Assembly: GCF_013386165.1 (NCBI RefSeq)
Contig: NZ_JACAOS010000001.1
Location: forward strand, 299,476 to 363,475
Direction: 5' to 3'
Origin: Pseudomonas gingeri
GTDB lineage: Bacteria > Pseudomonadota > Gammaproteobacteria > Pseudomonadales > Pseudomonadaceae
DNA length: 64,000 bases
The notes under the pieces were generated by a model, which made no database searches, had not been told where the DNA came from, and saw nothing but the letters and a program-made list of their open reading frames with translations. How positions within the stretch are numbered: the stretch's first letter is position 1; every line of letters begins with the position of its first letter. Both the position numbers and the translations under genes were made by a program. Shown here in pieces: positions 11,520 to 20,852 of this stretch.

Positions 11520-11821
11520 CCCTGGCGGTAACACTATCAGTCTACCGCTGGCCGTGGGATAGCAAATGAATCCGCCCAGGCGGGTTCTGATTCACGTTCG
11601 CCGAGGGCCGGCAGGGCTTTAGCGAATCTGGAAAGGGCTGAGGCCCGTTCGGCCAATTTGGTGGGCGGTGAGTTTTACAGACGGGAGACTTTCTCCTACT
11701 AAACTCATAGCTCAAGTCTTTAGCCGCTTGACCCAAAAAAAAGCCAGCACGGGTTAACAACGCCTCATAAGGGTGCGGCTAGACTCTAGCTCCGACACAA
11801 CAAGAGCAACTGGAGGTTTGA

Positions 11822-12853
11822 ATGAAGATGTTGAAATCCACCCTGGCAGTCGTGACTGCAGCCGCCGTACTGGGCGTTAGCGGTTTCGCACAAGCGGGCG
11901 CTACCCTGGATGCCGTACAGAAGAAGGGTTTTGTTCAGTGTGGCGTGAGTGACGGCTTGCCGGGCTTCTCGGTGCCTGATGCTTCCGGCAAGATCGTCGG
12001 TATCGATGCTGACGTCTGCCGTGCCGTGGCCGCTGCCGTATTCGGCGACGCGACCAAGGTCAAGTTCAGCCAGTTGAACGCCAAGGAGCGCTTCACCGCG
12101 CTGCAATCCGGCGAAATCGACATCCTGTCGCGTAACACCACCATGACCAGCTCCCGTGACGCTGGCATGGGCCTGATCTTCCCAGGCTTCATCACTTACT
12201 ACGATGGCGTCGGCTTCCTGGCCAACACCAAACTGGGCGTGAAAAGTGCCAAGGAACTGGATGGCGCGACCATCTGCATCCAGGCCGGTACCACCACCGA
12301 GCTGAACGTGTCCGACTACTTCCGCGCCAATGGCCTGAAGTACACCCCGATCACCTTCGACACCTCCGACGAAAGCGCCAAGTCGCTGGAATCCGGTCGT
12401 TGCGACGTACTGACTTCGGACAAATCCCAGCTGTTCGCCCAGCGCAGCAAGCTGGCTTCGCCGAAAGACTACGTGGTTCTGCCAGAAACCATCTCCAAGG
12501 AGCCTCTGGGCCCAGTGGTGCGTAACGGCGACGAAGAGTGGACCAAGATCGTTCGTTGGGTTGGCTACGCGCTGCTCAATGCCGAAGAAGCCGGTATCAC
12601 TTCGAAAAACGTCCTGGAAGAAGCCAAGTCGACCAAGAACCCGGACGTTGCTCGTCTGCTGGGCGCCGACGGCGAATACGGCAAGGACCTGAAGCTGCCG
12701 AAGGACTGGGTCGTCAAGATCGTTTCGCAAGTCGGTAACTACGGTGAGATCTTCGAGAAAAACCTCGGCAAGAGCACTCCCCTGGAAATCGACCGCGGTC
12801 TGAACGCTCTGTGGACCAAGGGCGGGATTCAATACGCACCTCCTGTGCGCTGA
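11822..12853 (+). CDS. aapJ: General L-amino acid ABC transporter, periplasmic binding protein AapJ
   Basis: The 343-residue protein has a signal peptide (MKMLKSTLAVVTAAAVLGVSGFAQA) and the AapJ-type SBP_bac_3 domain: GFVQCGVSDGLPGFSVPD, GIDADVCRAVAAAVFGD, RFTALQSGEIDILSRNTT and CDVLTSDKSQLFAQR. It is longer than ordinary cationic amino-acid-binding proteins, as is usual for AapJ/BztA. It delivers a broad range of L-amino acids to the AapQ/AapM permease pair. TGGAGG stands 6 bases before the ATG. It is the first gene of aapJ-aapQ-aapM-aapP. Confidence 0.96.
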   Translation: MKMLKSTLAVVTAAAVLGVSGFAQAGATLDAVQKKGFVQCGVSDGLPGFSVPDASGKIVGIDADVCRAVAAAVFGDATKVKFSQLNAKERFTALQSGEIDILSRNTTMTSSRDAGMGLIFPGFITYYDGVGFLANTKLGVKSAKELDGATICIQAGTTTELNVSDYFRANGLKYTPITFDTSDESAKSLESGRCDVLTSDKSQLFAQRSKLASPKDYVVLPETISKEPLGPVVRNGDEEWTKIVRWVGYALLNAEEAGITSKNVLEEAKSTKNPDVARLLGADGEYGKDLKLPKDWVVKIVSQVGNYGEIFEKNLGKSTPLEIDRGLNALWTKGGIQYAPPVR

Positions 12854-12919
12854 TTGACCTATCGCCCGGCAGGCCAACTGCCGGGCGATGTTCTTGTTCC
12901 GTTTTTCCTGGGGCACTTC

Positions 12920-14101
12920 ATGCAAAATAAAATCGGCGCACCCAAGCAGAGACTCAGTCTCAGCGACCCCAAAGTGCGTGCGTGGCTATTTCAGATCATC
13001 ACGATTGTCGCGGTGGTCACGTTGGGCTGGTACCTGTTTCACAATACCCAGACCAACCTGCAACACCGAGGCATTACCTCGGGTTTCGAATTTCTTGAGC
13101 GCAGTGCCGGTTTCGGCATCGCCCAGCACCTGATCGACTACACCGAATCGGACAGCTATGCCCGGGTGTTTGTCATCGGTCTGCTCAACACCCTGCTGGT
13201 GACGGTGATCGGCGTCATCCTGGCGACCCTGCTGGGGTTCATCATCGGCGTCTCGCGACTGTCGTCGAACTGGGTGATCAACAAGCTGGCCACCGTCTAC
13301 ATCGAGGTGTTCCGTAACATCCCGCCGTTGCTGCAGATCCTGTTCTGGTACTTCGCGGTGTTCCTGACCATGCCGGGACCGCGCAACAGCCATAACTTCG
13401 GTGACATGTTCTTCGTCAGCAGCCGTGGCCTGAACATGCCGGCGGCGATTGCTTCCGGCGGCTTCTGGCCGTTCGTGATCAGCATCGTGCTGGCCATCGT
13501 CGCCACCGTGCTGATGAGCCGTTGGGCGACCAAGCGCTTCGAAGAAACCGGCGTGCCGTTCCACAAGTTCTGGGTTGGCCTGGCGTTGATGCTGGTGATC
13601 CCGGCATTGTGTGCGCTGATCTTCGGTGCCCCCGTGCATTGGGAAATGCCCACGCTGCAAGGGTTCAACTTTGTCGGCGGTTGGGTACTGATCCCCGAGT
13701 TGCTGGCCTTGACCCTGGCCCTGACGGTGTACACCGCGGCGTTTATCGCCGAGATCGTGCGCTCGGGCATCAAGTCGGTCAGCCATGGCCAGACCGAAGC
13801 CGCGCGCTCCCTGGGCCTGCGTAACGGTCCGACGCTGCGCAAGGTGATCATCCCGCAAGCCCTGCGCGTGATCATTCCGCCGCTGACCAGCCAATACCTG
13901 AACCTGGCGAAAAACTCGTCCCTGGCCGCCGGTATCGGTTACCCGGAAATGGTTTCGTTGTTTGCCGGTACGGTGCTGAACCAGACCGGGCAGGCCATTG
14001 AAGTCATTGCCATCACCATGAGCGTGTACCTGGCGATCAGTATCAGCATTTCCCTGCTGATGAACTGGTACAACAAGCGCATTGCGCTGATCGAGCGGTG
14101 A
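12920..14101 (+). CDS. aapQ: General amino acid ABC transporter permease AapQ
   Basis: The 393-residue inner-membrane permease begins MQNKIGAPKQRLSLSD; the start at 12920 is preferred over an upstream in-frame ATG at 12854, which immediately follows the aapJ stop and would add residues unlike the family. Several hydrophobic segments are seen (for example LGWYLF, VIGLLNTLLVTVIGVILATLLGF, LALTLALTVYTAAFIAEIV). The ABC permease EAA loop is GQTEAARSLGLRNGPTLRKV. AapQ forms the channel with AapM. The gap to aapJ is 66 bases and to aapM 10 bases. Confidence 0.95.
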   Translation: MQNKIGAPKQRLSLSDPKVRAWLFQIITIVAVVTLGWYLFHNTQTNLQHRGITSGFEFLERSAGFGIAQHLIDYTESDSYARVFVIGLLNTLLVTVIGVILATLLGFIIGVSRLSSNWVINKLATVYIEVFRNIPPLLQILFWYFAVFLTMPGPRNSHNFGDMFFVSSRGLNMPAAIASGGFWPFVISIVLAIVATVLMSRWATKRFEETGVPFHKFWVGLALMLVIPALCALIFGAPVHWEMPTLQGFNFVGGWVLIPELLALTLALTVYTAAFIAEIVRSGIKSVSHGQTEAARSLGLRNGPTLRKVIIPQALRVIIPPLTSQYLNLAKNSSLAAGIGYPEMVSLFAGTVLNQTGQAIEVIAITMSVYLAISISISLLMNWYNKRIALIER

Positions 14102-14111
14102 GGAAACGCCC

Positions 14112-15209
14112 ATGAGTTCGCATACTTTCAAACCCGACATGCCACCGCCGAGCAACAGCATCGGTGTGGTGGCGTGGATGCGCGCCAACATGTTCTCCAG
14201 CTGGCTCAACACGCTGCTGACCCTGTTCGCCTTCTACCTGATCTACCTGATCGTCCCGCCGCTGTTGCACTGGGCCATCCTGGACGCCAACTGGGTCGGT
14301 ACCACCCGCGCCGACTGCACCAAGAGCGGTGCCTGCTGGGTGTTTATCGAGCAGCGCTTCGGCCAGTTCATGTATGGCTACTACCCGCCCGTGATGCGCT
14401 GGCGCGTGGACCTGACCGTGTTGCTGGCGATCATCGGTGTCGCGCCGCTGTTCATCCCGCGCGTCCCACGCAAGGCGATCTACGGGCTGAGCTTCCTGGT
14501 GCTGTACCCGATCATTGCCTTCACCCTGTTGCGCGGTGGTTACCTGGGCTTGCCGAGCGTCGCCACCACTGAATGGGGCGGCTTGATGCTGACCCTGGTC
14601 ATCGCCACCGTCGGTATCGCCGGGGCCTTGCCGCTGGGGATCATGCTGGCGCTGGGACGGCGTTCGAACATGCCGGCGGTGAAGGTGGTCTGCGTGACCT
14701 TCATCGAGTTCTGGCGTGGCGTGCCGTTGATCACCGTACTGTTCATGTCCTCGGTGATGCTGCCGTTGTTCCTGCCTGAAGGCATGAACTTCGACAAACT
14801 GCTGCGAGCACTGATCGGCGTGATCCTGTTCCAGTCGGCCTATGTGGCTGAAGTGGTCCGTGGTGGTCTGCAAGCCATTCCCAAGGGCCAGTACGAAGCG
14901 GCTGCCGCGATGGGCCTGGGCTACTGGCGCGCGATGGGCCTGGTGATTCTGCCGCAAGCCTTGAAGCTGGTGATCCCGGGGATCGTGAACACCGTGATTG
15001 CGCTGTTCAAGGATACGAGCCTGGTGATCATCATCGGCCTGTTCGACTTGCTCAACAGCGTCAAGCAAGCCGCCGCCGACCCGAAATGGCTGGGTATGGC
15101 CACCGAAGGCTACGTGTTCGCCGCCCTGGTGTTCTGGATTTTCTGTTTTGGTATGTCCCGCTATTCCATGCATTTGGAACGCAAGCTGGACACAGGCCAC
15201 AAGCGTTAG
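14112..15209 (+). CDS. aapM: General amino acid ABC transporter permease AapM
   Basis: The 365-residue membrane protein starts [15 protein letters not shown] after GAGGAAACGCCC. It has the AapM-type long N-terminal half with two early membrane segments and the C-terminal permease domain ([23 protein letters not shown] loop [32 protein letters not shown]). It pairs with AapQ as the heterodimeric channel of the Aap amino-acid importer. It lies 10 bases after aapQ and 10 bases before aapP. Confidence 0.95.
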   Translation: MSSHTFKPDMPPPSNSIGVVAWMRANMFSSWLNTLLTLFAFYLIYLIVPPLLHWAILDANWVGTTRADCTKSGACWVFIEQRFGQFMYGYYPPVMRWRVDLTVLLAIIGVAPLFIPRVPRKAIYGLSFLVLYPIIAFTLLRGGYLGLPSVATTEWGGLMLTLVIATVGIAGALPLGIMLALGRRSNMPAVKVVCVTFIEFWRGVPLITVLFMSSVMLPLFLPEGMNFDKLLRALIGVILFQSAYVAEVVRGGLQAIPKGQYEAAAAMGLGYWRAMGLVILPQALKLVIPGIVNTVIALFKDTSLVIIIGLFDLLNSVKQAAADPKWLGMATEGYVFAALVFWIFCFGMSRYSMHLERKLDTGHKR

Positions 15210-15219
15210 GAGTTTTGTC

Positions 15220-15984
15220 ATGAGTGAAGCGATCAAACAGCCTGTGAGCCCTGAAGGCATTATTCAGATGCAGGGCGTGAACAAGTGGTACGGCCAGTTC
15301 CACGTGTTGAAAGACATCAACCTGAACGTCAAGCAGGGTGAGCGTATCGTCCTCTGCGGCCCGTCGGGTTCGGGCAAGTCGACCACCATCCGCTGCCTCA
15401 ACCGTCTGGAAGAGCACCAGCAGGGTCGCATCGTGGTTGATGGCGTGGAACTGACCAACGACCTCAAGCAGATCGAAGCGATCCGTCGTGAAGTCGGCAT
15501 GGTGTTCCAGCACTTCAACCTGTTCCCGCACCTGACCATTCTGCAGAACTGCACCCTGGCGCCGATGTGGGTACGCAAGATGCCCAAGCGCCAGGCGGAA
15601 GAAATCGCCATGCATTACCTGCAGCGCGTGCGTATCCCGGAGCAGGCCCACAAGTTCCCGGGCCAGTTGTCCGGTGGTCAGCAGCAGCGTGTGGCGATTG
15701 CCCGTGCCTTGTGCATGAAGCCGAAAATCATGCTGTTCGACGAACCGACTTCGGCACTCGACCCGGAAATGGTGAAAGAGGTTCTGGACACCATGATCGG
15801 CCTGGCTGAAGACGGCATGACCATGCTCTGCGTAACCCACGAAATGGGCTTTGCCCGCACCGTGGCCAACCGCGTGATCTTCATGGACAAGGGCGAAATC
15901 GTCGAACAGGCCGCGCCGAACGACTTCTTCGACAACCCGCAGAACGAGCGGACCAAGCTGTTCCTGAGCCAGATCCTGCATTGA
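15220..15984 (+). CDS. aapP: General amino acid ABC transporter ATP-binding protein AapP
   Basis: The 254-residue ATPase starts [14 protein letters not shown], with TAGGAG upstream; the longer frame from 15148 lies inside aapM. Walker [11 protein letters not shown]-loop [12 protein letters not shown], signature [16 protein letters not shown], Walker [17 protein letters not shown] and H-loop CVTHEMGFA are complete. It energises AapQM. It is the last gene of the operon and is followed by a strong terminator. Confidence 0.97.
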   Translation: MSEAIKQPVSPEGIIQMQGVNKWYGQFHVLKDINLNVKQGERIVLCGPSGSGKSTTIRCLNRLEEHQQGRIVVDGVELTNDLKQIEAIRREVGMVFQHFNLFPHLTILQNCTLAPMWVRKMPKRQAEEIAMHYLQRVRIPEQAHKFPGQLSGGQQQRVAIARALCMKPKIMLFDEPTSALDPEMVKEVLDTMIGLAEDGMTMLCVTHEMGFARTVANRVIFMDKGEIVEQAAPNDFFDNPQNERTKLFLSQILH

Positions 15985-16001
15985 TCGGCTGACGTTGAAT
16001 G

Positions 16002-16032
16002 AAAAACCCGGACCTGGTCCGGGTTTTTTTTT
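16002..16032. terminator. Strong terminator after aapP, usable in both directions
   Basis: AAAACCCGGA pairs with TCCGGGTTTT around CCTGG and is followed by a run of nine T on the plus strand. The A-run on the other side lets it also serve the convergent mqsA-like gene. Confidence 0.9.
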
Positions 16033-16057
16033 GCCTGTTCCTGCAGGGGGGGCAGGC

Positions 16058-16489
16058 TTAAACGATTGCCTGTTCATTGATCTTTTTGATGTCGTCGACC
16101 AGTTCGGGGTAGCGATCCAGCAGGCGCATCAGCACGAACAACGGTTTTGGCGGCTCGATCTCGGCTCTTTCGTATCGGGAGAAGGCGTTGTGCCCGCCGC
16201 CCGACAGCAGTTCCACCGCCTTGCGCTGAGTGAAGTGCAGTTTGCGGCGGATACGCTTCATTTCTTCGGCGATCCGTTGTCGGTGCGCATAAACCAGATG
16301 GTCACTGGCTTGCGAGTACCGGTGGGCACTTGGGTGATCGAACTCGATCTCCGAACAGTTTTCACACTGCCAGCCTGAGAGTCCCGGCACCAGTGCTCTC
16401 GACTCCTTGAAGTCGACTTCAAAGTCCCGGCCTTCAAAAGGCTGCATACCATTGCTTGCGCCACAACTGACGCAGTCTTGTCGTTTCAT
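16058..16489 (-). CDS. Orphan MqsA/YgiT-family antitoxin-like regulator
   Basis: The 143-residue protein has the two zinc-binding pairs of the MqsA N-terminal domain (Cys6/Cys9 and Cys42/Cys45) and a C-terminal XRE-type HTH with LHFTQRKAVELLSGGG and NAFSRYE, the DNA-contact segment of E. coli MqsA. MqsA antitoxins bind and repress their own promoter and neutralise the MqsR ribonuclease. No mqsR gene is present: only 160 bases separate this start from the next gene. The start at 16489 is preceded by AAGGAGAAAG. It may be a stand-alone regulator, or a remnant of a lost toxin-antitoxin pair. Confidence 0.85.
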   Translation of the reverse strand: MKRQDCVSCGASNGMQPFEGRDFEVDFKESRALVPGLSGWQCENCSEIEFDHPSAHRYSQASDHLVYAHRQRIAEEMKRIRRKLHFTQRKAVELLSGGGHNAFSRYERAEIEPPKPLFVLMRLLDRYPELVDDIKKINEQAIV

Positions 16490-16515
16490 GATTCTTTCTC
16501 CTTGAAATCAAAACT

Positions 16516-16528
16516 ACCCTTAAAGGGT
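16516..16528. promoter_or_regulatory. Palindrome upstream of the MqsA-like gene; candidate autoregulatory operator
   Basis: ACCCTT-A-AAGGGT lies 26 bases upstream of the ATG at 16489. It resembles the AACCT-N-AGGTT palindromes known for MqsA. Binding by this protein is inference. Confidence 0.5.
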
Positions 16529-16649
16529 GATTTCGAGATAGACAGTGTCTTCCCTGCTGTTTGTAGGAATCGTTGACGCTTGAGGTCATCTGCCGATTTG
16601 GAGTAGTCTTTGCCAATTCATCCTATGACTGGATGTTAGGGCGATTTCC

Positions 16650-17309
16650 ATGTCTCAAAGTATTCCTCTGATCAAACGCTCTCTGGTCGACCAGGCCCTG
16701 GAGCAATTGCGCGAACGCATTACCCGCGGCACCTGGGTGGTGGGCGAGCGGTTGCCCACCGAGCCGGAGCTGGCCGCGGAGCTGGGTATCAGCCGCAACA
16801 CCATGCGTGAAGCCCTGCGGGTGCTGGCGTTTTCCGGGTTGATCGAGATTCGTCAGGGCGACGGCAGCTATTTGCGGGCGACCATCGATCCACTGGCGAC
16901 CATGCAGGCGCTATCGCGCTGCTCCCTCGACCAGGCCCGCGAGACGCGGCACAGTTTTGAGGTCGAAGCTGTCGGCCTGGCGGCGCTGCGGCGGACCGAG
17001 GAAGACCTCAAGGGTTTGCGCGAGGCCCTGCATCTCAGCGGCGACCACTATCACGGCGATCTCGACAGCTTCATCAGCTGCGACCTGGTGTTTCACCAGC
17101 GCCTGATCGACGCCGCGCACAACCCGATGCTCAGCGAGCTGTACCGCTATTTTTCCAGCGTGATCGCCGGCGCCCTGCGCCAGACCCTGGATATCACGCC
17201 CCGTCGCCAATCGGTGTTCGACCTGCACGTCGCCCTGCTCGAAGCCGTGGAGCAACAAGATGCCGAGCGCGCCAAGGCCTTGTGCCGGACCTTGATCAAT
17301 GAACCCTGA
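16650..17309 (+). CDS. FadR-subfamily GntR transcriptional regulator
   Basis: The 219-residue protein has an N-terminal winged HTH (ITRGTWVVGERLPTEPELAAELGISRNTMREALRVL, about residues 25-60, given here as two adjoining motifs ending in EIRQGDGSYLR) and an alpha-helical FCD ligand domain (residues about 90-215, with DLVFHQRLIDAAHNPML containing metal-binding His). It probably senses a small organic acid or related metabolite. Its last bases overlap the start of the CynX-like transporter by 11 bases, so it likely forms an operon with, and may regulate, that transporter. The ligand is unknown. Confidence 0.88.
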   Translation: MSQSIPLIKRSLVDQALEQLRERITRGTWVVGERLPTEPELAAELGISRNTMREALRVLAFSGLIEIRQGDGSYLRATIDPLATMQALSRCSLDQARETRHSFEVEAVGLAALRRTEEDLKGLREALHLSGDHYHGDLDSFISCDLVFHQRLIDAAHNPMLSELYRYFSSVIAGALRQTLDITPRRQSVFDLHVALLEAVEQQDAERAKALCRTLINEP

Positions 17310-18606
17310 AGCCGAGAATCCCATGTCCCGTCCTACCGTAGAAAGCAGCGCTGCCTCGCCGCCGGTCGAACTCGACCGGCTGCTGATCGACGCCGAGGCC
17401 GATGACGACCTGGTCCAGCACAACCCGCCGGTCGTGCTCCGGCCCTGGCTGTTGCTGCTGGGCCTGGTGCTGGTGGCATTGAACCTGCGCCCGGCGTTGT
17501 CGAGCATGGCGCCCTTGCTCGGCGAGGTGTCCCGCAGCCTCGGTTTGTCGGCGGCCAAGGCCGGCCTGTTGACCACGCTGCCGGTGCTTTGCCTCGGTCT
17601 GGCGGCGCCCCTGGCGCCAATGTTGGCCCGGCGTTTTGGCAGTGAGCGGGTGGTGCTGGGCATCCTGCTGACCCTGGCCGGCGGGATCATCCTGCGCAGT
17701 TCCCTGGGCGAGTTCGGCCTGTTTGCCGGCAGCGTGGTGGCCGGCGCGAGCATCGGCGTGATCGGGGTGCTGTTGCCCGGCATCGTCAAACGCGACTTTG
17801 CAAAGCAGGCCGGGACCATGACCGGCGTCTACACCATGGCCCTGTGCCTGGGCGCGGCGTTGGCGGCGGGGGCCACGGTGCCCTTGAGCCAGCACTTTGC
17901 CGGGAGCTGGTCGATCGGCCTGGGGTTCTGGGTGGTGCCCGCGCTGGTGGCGGCGATTTTCTGGATGCCGCAGGTGCGGCAGAAACACGGGGCCCATCAT
18001 GTGGCCTACCGCGTGCGCGGCTTGCTCAAGGATCGGCTGGCCTGGCAGGTGACCTTGTACATGGGTCTGCAATCGTCCCTGGCCTATATCGTCTTCGGCT
18101 GGTTGCCCTCGGTGCTGATCGGCCGCGGCCTGAGTGCCACCCAGGCGGGGATCGTGTTGTCCGGATCGATTCTGGTGCAACTGATCAGTTCATTGGCGAC
18201 GCCCTGGCTGGCGACGCGGGGCAAGGATCAGCGGCTGGCGATTATCGTGGTCATGGTGCTGACCTTGGGCGGCCTGTTCGGTTGCCTGTATGCGCCGCTC
18301 GAAGGGCTCTGGGGTTGGGCAATCCTGCTTGGTCTGGGGCAGGGCGGGACCTTCAGCCTGGCGCTGACCCTGATTGTGTTGCGCTCGCGCGATGCCCATG
18401 TGGCGGCGAATCTGTCGGGCATGGCCCAGGGCATCGGCTATACCCTGGCGTCCATGGGGCCGTTTGCGGTTGGGCTGGTGCATGACCTCACCGGTGGCTG
18501 GGCTGCGCTGGGTTGGATCTTTGCCGTGATCGGTTTGGGGGCCATTGTCTTCGGGCTCGGTGCCGGTCGAGCGGGTTATGTGCAGGTCACCAGCGAAAAA
18601 CTCTGA
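17299..18606 (+). CDS. MFS transporter of the CynX/NimT family
   Basis: The 435-residue protein has twelve predicted membrane segments after a polar N-terminus of about 45 residues (first segment PWLLLLGLVLVALNLRPALS). LRPALSSMAPLLGEV and the later LGQGGTFSLALTLIVLRSRD are typical of CynX/NimT-type transporters. These are linked to cyanate or 2-nitroimidazole resistance in E. coli, but the substrate here is unknown. The start could be 17299 (overlapping the GntR gene) or the ATG at 17323 with GAGAATCCC before it; neither has a strong ribosome binding site. Co-expression with the upstream regulator is likely. Confidence 0.85.
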   Translation: MNPEAENPMSRPTVESSAASPPVELDRLLIDAEADDDLVQHNPPVVLRPWLLLLGLVLVALNLRPALSSMAPLLGEVSRSLGLSAAKAGLLTTLPVLCLGLAAPLAPMLARRFGSERVVLGILLTLAGGIILRSSLGEFGLFAGSVVAGASIGVIGVLLPGIVKRDFAKQAGTMTGVYTMALCLGAALAAGATVPLSQHFAGSWSIGLGFWVVPALVAAIFWMPQVRQKHGAHHVAYRVRGLLKDRLAWQVTLYMGLQSSLAYIVFGWLPSVLIGRGLSATQAGIVLSGSILVQLISSLATPWLATRGKDQRLAIIVVMVLTLGGLFGCLYAPLEGLWGWAILLGLGQGGTFSLALTLIVLRSRDAHVAANLSGMAQGIGYTLASMGPFAVGLVHDLTGGWAALGWIFAVIGLGAIVFGLGAGRAGYVQVTSEKL

Positions 18607-18708
18607 AGCACCCCACACTCCCGGTATTCGGATCGCGAATGCCGATAGTCAGCCGGGCATTTGCAGACTATCGTGCAGGCGATCCCTTTACCTGCACGGA
18701 GCCCGCCC

Positions 18709-19179
18709 ATGAGTGATGTCCACAGCGCGTTGATTACTGAGTTCTATAAAGCTTTCCAGCGGCTGGATGCCGAGGCCATGAGCGCCTGCTACACCGAGGA
18801 TGTGGTGTTCAGTGATCCGGCGTTCGGCGAGCTGCGTGGCCGCGATGCCGGCGATATGTGGCGCATGCTGACCACCCGGGCCAAGGACTTCTCCCTGACC
18901 TTCGACAACGTCCGTGCCGACGAGCGCAGTGGCGGCGCCCATTGGGTTGCGACCTACCTGTTCAGCCAGACCGGCAATACCGTGGTCAACGATATCCATG
19001 CGCGTTTTGTGTTTCGCGACGGCAAGATCTGCGAGCACCATGACAGCTTTGACCTGTGGCGCTGGTCGCGTCAGGCGTTGGGCACCAAGGGCCTGCTGCT
19101 GGGCTGGACGCCGTTGGTCAGGAACGCCGTGCGTGCCCAGGCTCTGAAAGGCTTGAAGGCCTTCCAGGCCAGCCGCTAG
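18709..19179 (+). CDS. NTF2-like (SnoaL-type) family protein
   Basis: The 156-residue protein begins MSDVHSALITEFYKAFQRLD and shows the NTF2-like cone fold pattern: DAEAMSACYTEDVVFSDPAF, GRDAGDMWRML, then strands THYVATYLF-like (HWVATYLFSQTGNTV) and ARFVFRDGKICEHHDSFDLWRW. Such domains often bind a small ligand or catalyse simple isomerisation or hydrolysis, but no catalytic residues can be assigned. The start at 18709 follows CGGAGCCCGCCC. It is monocistronic between the CynX-like gene and the GIY-YIG gene. Confidence 0.85.
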   Translation: MSDVHSALITEFYKAFQRLDAEAMSACYTEDVVFSDPAFGELRGRDAGDMWRMLTTRAKDFSLTFDNVRADERSGGAHWVATYLFSQTGNTVVNDIHARFVFRDGKICEHHDSFDLWRWSRQALGTKGLLLGWTPLVRNAVRAQALKGLKAFQASR

Positions 19180-19225
19180 GTTCTGCTAAGATCGCGGCCT
19201 GGTTACCGATCAAGCCCTTTGCCAC

Positions 19226-19555
19226 GTGAATATCAGCGAAACCCTCAGTACCGAGACCGAGCCGGCAGTGCCTGTGGTCAAACCCTGGTTTGTCTATCTG
19301 GTGCGGGCGGCCAACGGCTCCTTGTATTGCGGGATCAGCGATGACCCGCAACGGCGTTTCGCCTCGCATCAAAGTGGCAAGGGTGCGCGCTTCTTCCATT
19401 CCAGCCCGGCGGTTGCGCTGGTGTATGTGGAGGCCTGCCGCGACAAGGGCGATGCCCTGCGCCAGGAGCGTCTGATCAAAAAATTGCGCAAGAGTGCCAA
19501 GGAAACCCTGGCGGCGGGGTTTAGTCTGGAGGCGTTTGCGGCCGGGCGGACGTGA
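19226..19555 (+). CDS. GIY-YIG superfamily nuclease-like protein (UPF0213 type)
   Basis: The 109-residue protein begins with GTG at 19226. After a 20-residue N-terminal tail it has a single GIY-YIG domain: [18 protein letters not shown] (the GIY and YIG positions are VYL and YCG), [18 protein letters not shown] with the conserved Arg, and [16 protein letters not shown] with the conserved Glu. Members of this small class are probably structure-specific DNA nucleases but most are uncharacterised. No ribosome binding site is obvious before the GTG. Confidence 0.85.
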   Translation: MNISETLSTETEPAVPVVKPWFVYLVRAANGSLYCGISDDPQRRFASHQSGKGARFFHSSPAVALVYVEACRDKGDALRQERLIKKLRKSAKETLAAGFSLEAFAAGRT

Positions 19556-19668
19556 TTCAGGGCGCGGGCAATTGATACCGCTGATAGGACAACATCAGGC
19601 TGGCCGGGTAGGCCGCTAACGATTTGCAGGCTAAGCTTCGGGTTCTTATTTGCCCGGCGGACTCCAGC

Positions 19669-20604
19669 ATGTCTGAGTTAATTCTTCACCACTACCCGAC
19701 CTCTCCCTTTGCCGAAAAGGCCCGCCTGTTGCTGGGTTTCAAAGGGTTGTCGTGGCGCTCGGTCTATATCTCGCCGGTCATGCCCAAGCCCGACCTGACG
19801 GCGCTGACCGGTGGCTATCGGAAAACCCCGGTGCTGCAGATCGGTGCCGATATCTACTGTGACACCGCCTTGATCGCCCGCCGCCTGGAGCAGGAAAAGG
19901 CTGCGCCGCGGTTGTTCCCCGAGGGCCGGGAACTGGTCGCTGCGGCCTTTGCTGCCTGGGCCGACTCGGTGGTGTTCAGCCATGCGGTCAGCCTGGTGTT
20001 CCAGCCCGAGTCGGTGGCGGTGCGTTTTGCCCGCTTGTCCCCGGAGCAGATCAAGGGCTTCATGATCGATCGCGCCGGCCTGTTCAGCGGTGGTTCGGCG
20101 ACCAAGGTCCCGTTGGAGATCGCCAAGCACCAGTGGCCGGTGCTCATGGCGCGGTTGGAGCAGCAACTGCAACACGAGGAAGGCGACTTCCTGTTCGGTG
20201 AACCGTCCATTGCCGATATCGCCATGGCCCATCCACTGTGGTTCCTCAAGGCGACGCCAGTGACCGCACCGTTGGTGGACGCGTATCCGGCGGTGGCCGC
20301 CTGGTTCGCCCGGGTCATGGCGTTCGGGCACGGCGCTGCGAGTGAAATGACCGCCGAGGAGGCCTTGCAGGTGGCACGTGAGTCGACGCCGGCCGCGCTG
20401 CCGAATGAGGCGTTTACTGACCCGAACGGCTTTGTGGCTGGCCAGTCGGTGGTCGTCGCGGCGACTGACTATGGCGTCGATCCGGTAGCGGGTGAGTTGG
20501 TGTTTGTCGGCAGCGAAGAAGTGATTGTGCGTCGCGAGGATGAGCGCGGGGGCTTGGTGCATGTGCACTTCCCACGGCTCGGCTTCAGGATCGAAGCGCG
20601 CTAA
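19669..20604 (+). CDS. Glutathione S-transferase family protein with C-terminal extension
   Basis: The 311-residue protein starts MSELILHHYPTSPFAEKARLL (thioredoxin-like GST N-domain, with KTPVLQIGADIYCDTALIARRLE as the glutathione-site strand-helix) and continues with a helical GST C-domain (GEPSIADIAMAHPLWFL). Residues about 245-311 add a mostly beta segment (FVAGQSVVVAATDYGVD, then GLVHVHFPRLGFRI) not found in ordinary GSTs of about 210 residues. The substrate is unknown. The start at 19669 gives the standard N-terminus; a longer frame begins at 19624 but lacks family support. Confidence 0.85.
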   Translation: MSELILHHYPTSPFAEKARLLLGFKGLSWRSVYISPVMPKPDLTALTGGYRKTPVLQIGADIYCDTALIARRLEQEKAAPRLFPEGRELVAAAFAAWADSVVFSHAVSLVFQPESVAVRFARLSPEQIKGFMIDRAGLFSGGSATKVPLEIAKHQWPVLMARLEQQLQHEEGDFLFGEPSIADIAMAHPLWFLKATPVTAPLVDAYPAVAAWFARVMAFGHGAASEMTAEEALQVARESTPAALPNEAFTDPNGFVAGQSVVVAATDYGVDPVAGELVFVGSEEVIVRREDERGGLVHVHFPRLGFRIEAR

Positions 20605-20629
20605 GCCCTGCGGCGCCTGTTCGGACGCT

Positions 20630-20806
20630 ATCGCCAGCAAGCCGGCTCCCACAGTCTTTCGGCGTATACAAAATCTGTGGTCGGCCTGGGCCCTGCGAAC
20701 AGGATCAATCAGTTGCACCGAACCATAGAATCTCCCACGGGGGCTTCGGCAAGACGATACTTTTGTGGTCTGGCGCGATTCTGTGGGAGCCGGCTTGCTG
20801 GCGATG
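20630..20806. repeat. Inverted REP pair, GGAGCCGGCTTGCTGGCGAT class
   Basis: ATCGCCAGCAAGCCGGCTCC (from 20630) faces TGTGGGAGCCGGCTTGCTGG (from 20782). The two ends are 128 bases apart, between convergent GST and glutaredoxin genes. Nothing else is recognised in this gap. Confidence 0.8.
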
Positions 20807-20852
20807 GCGGCAGTGAGCCTGGCATCGCCCTCACCGATCGACGCCGGATCGA

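Noticed and set aside
11542..11760. 72-codon reverse frame in the aapJ leader
   Set aside because: No plausible start signal, Pro-rich random composition, and it covers a hairpin in the leader.
16490..16649. Search for an MqsR toxin upstream of the MqsA-like gene
   Set aside because: Only 160 bases are available, too short for MqsR (about 98 residues), and the 60-codon frame overlapping this region lacks toxin motifs.
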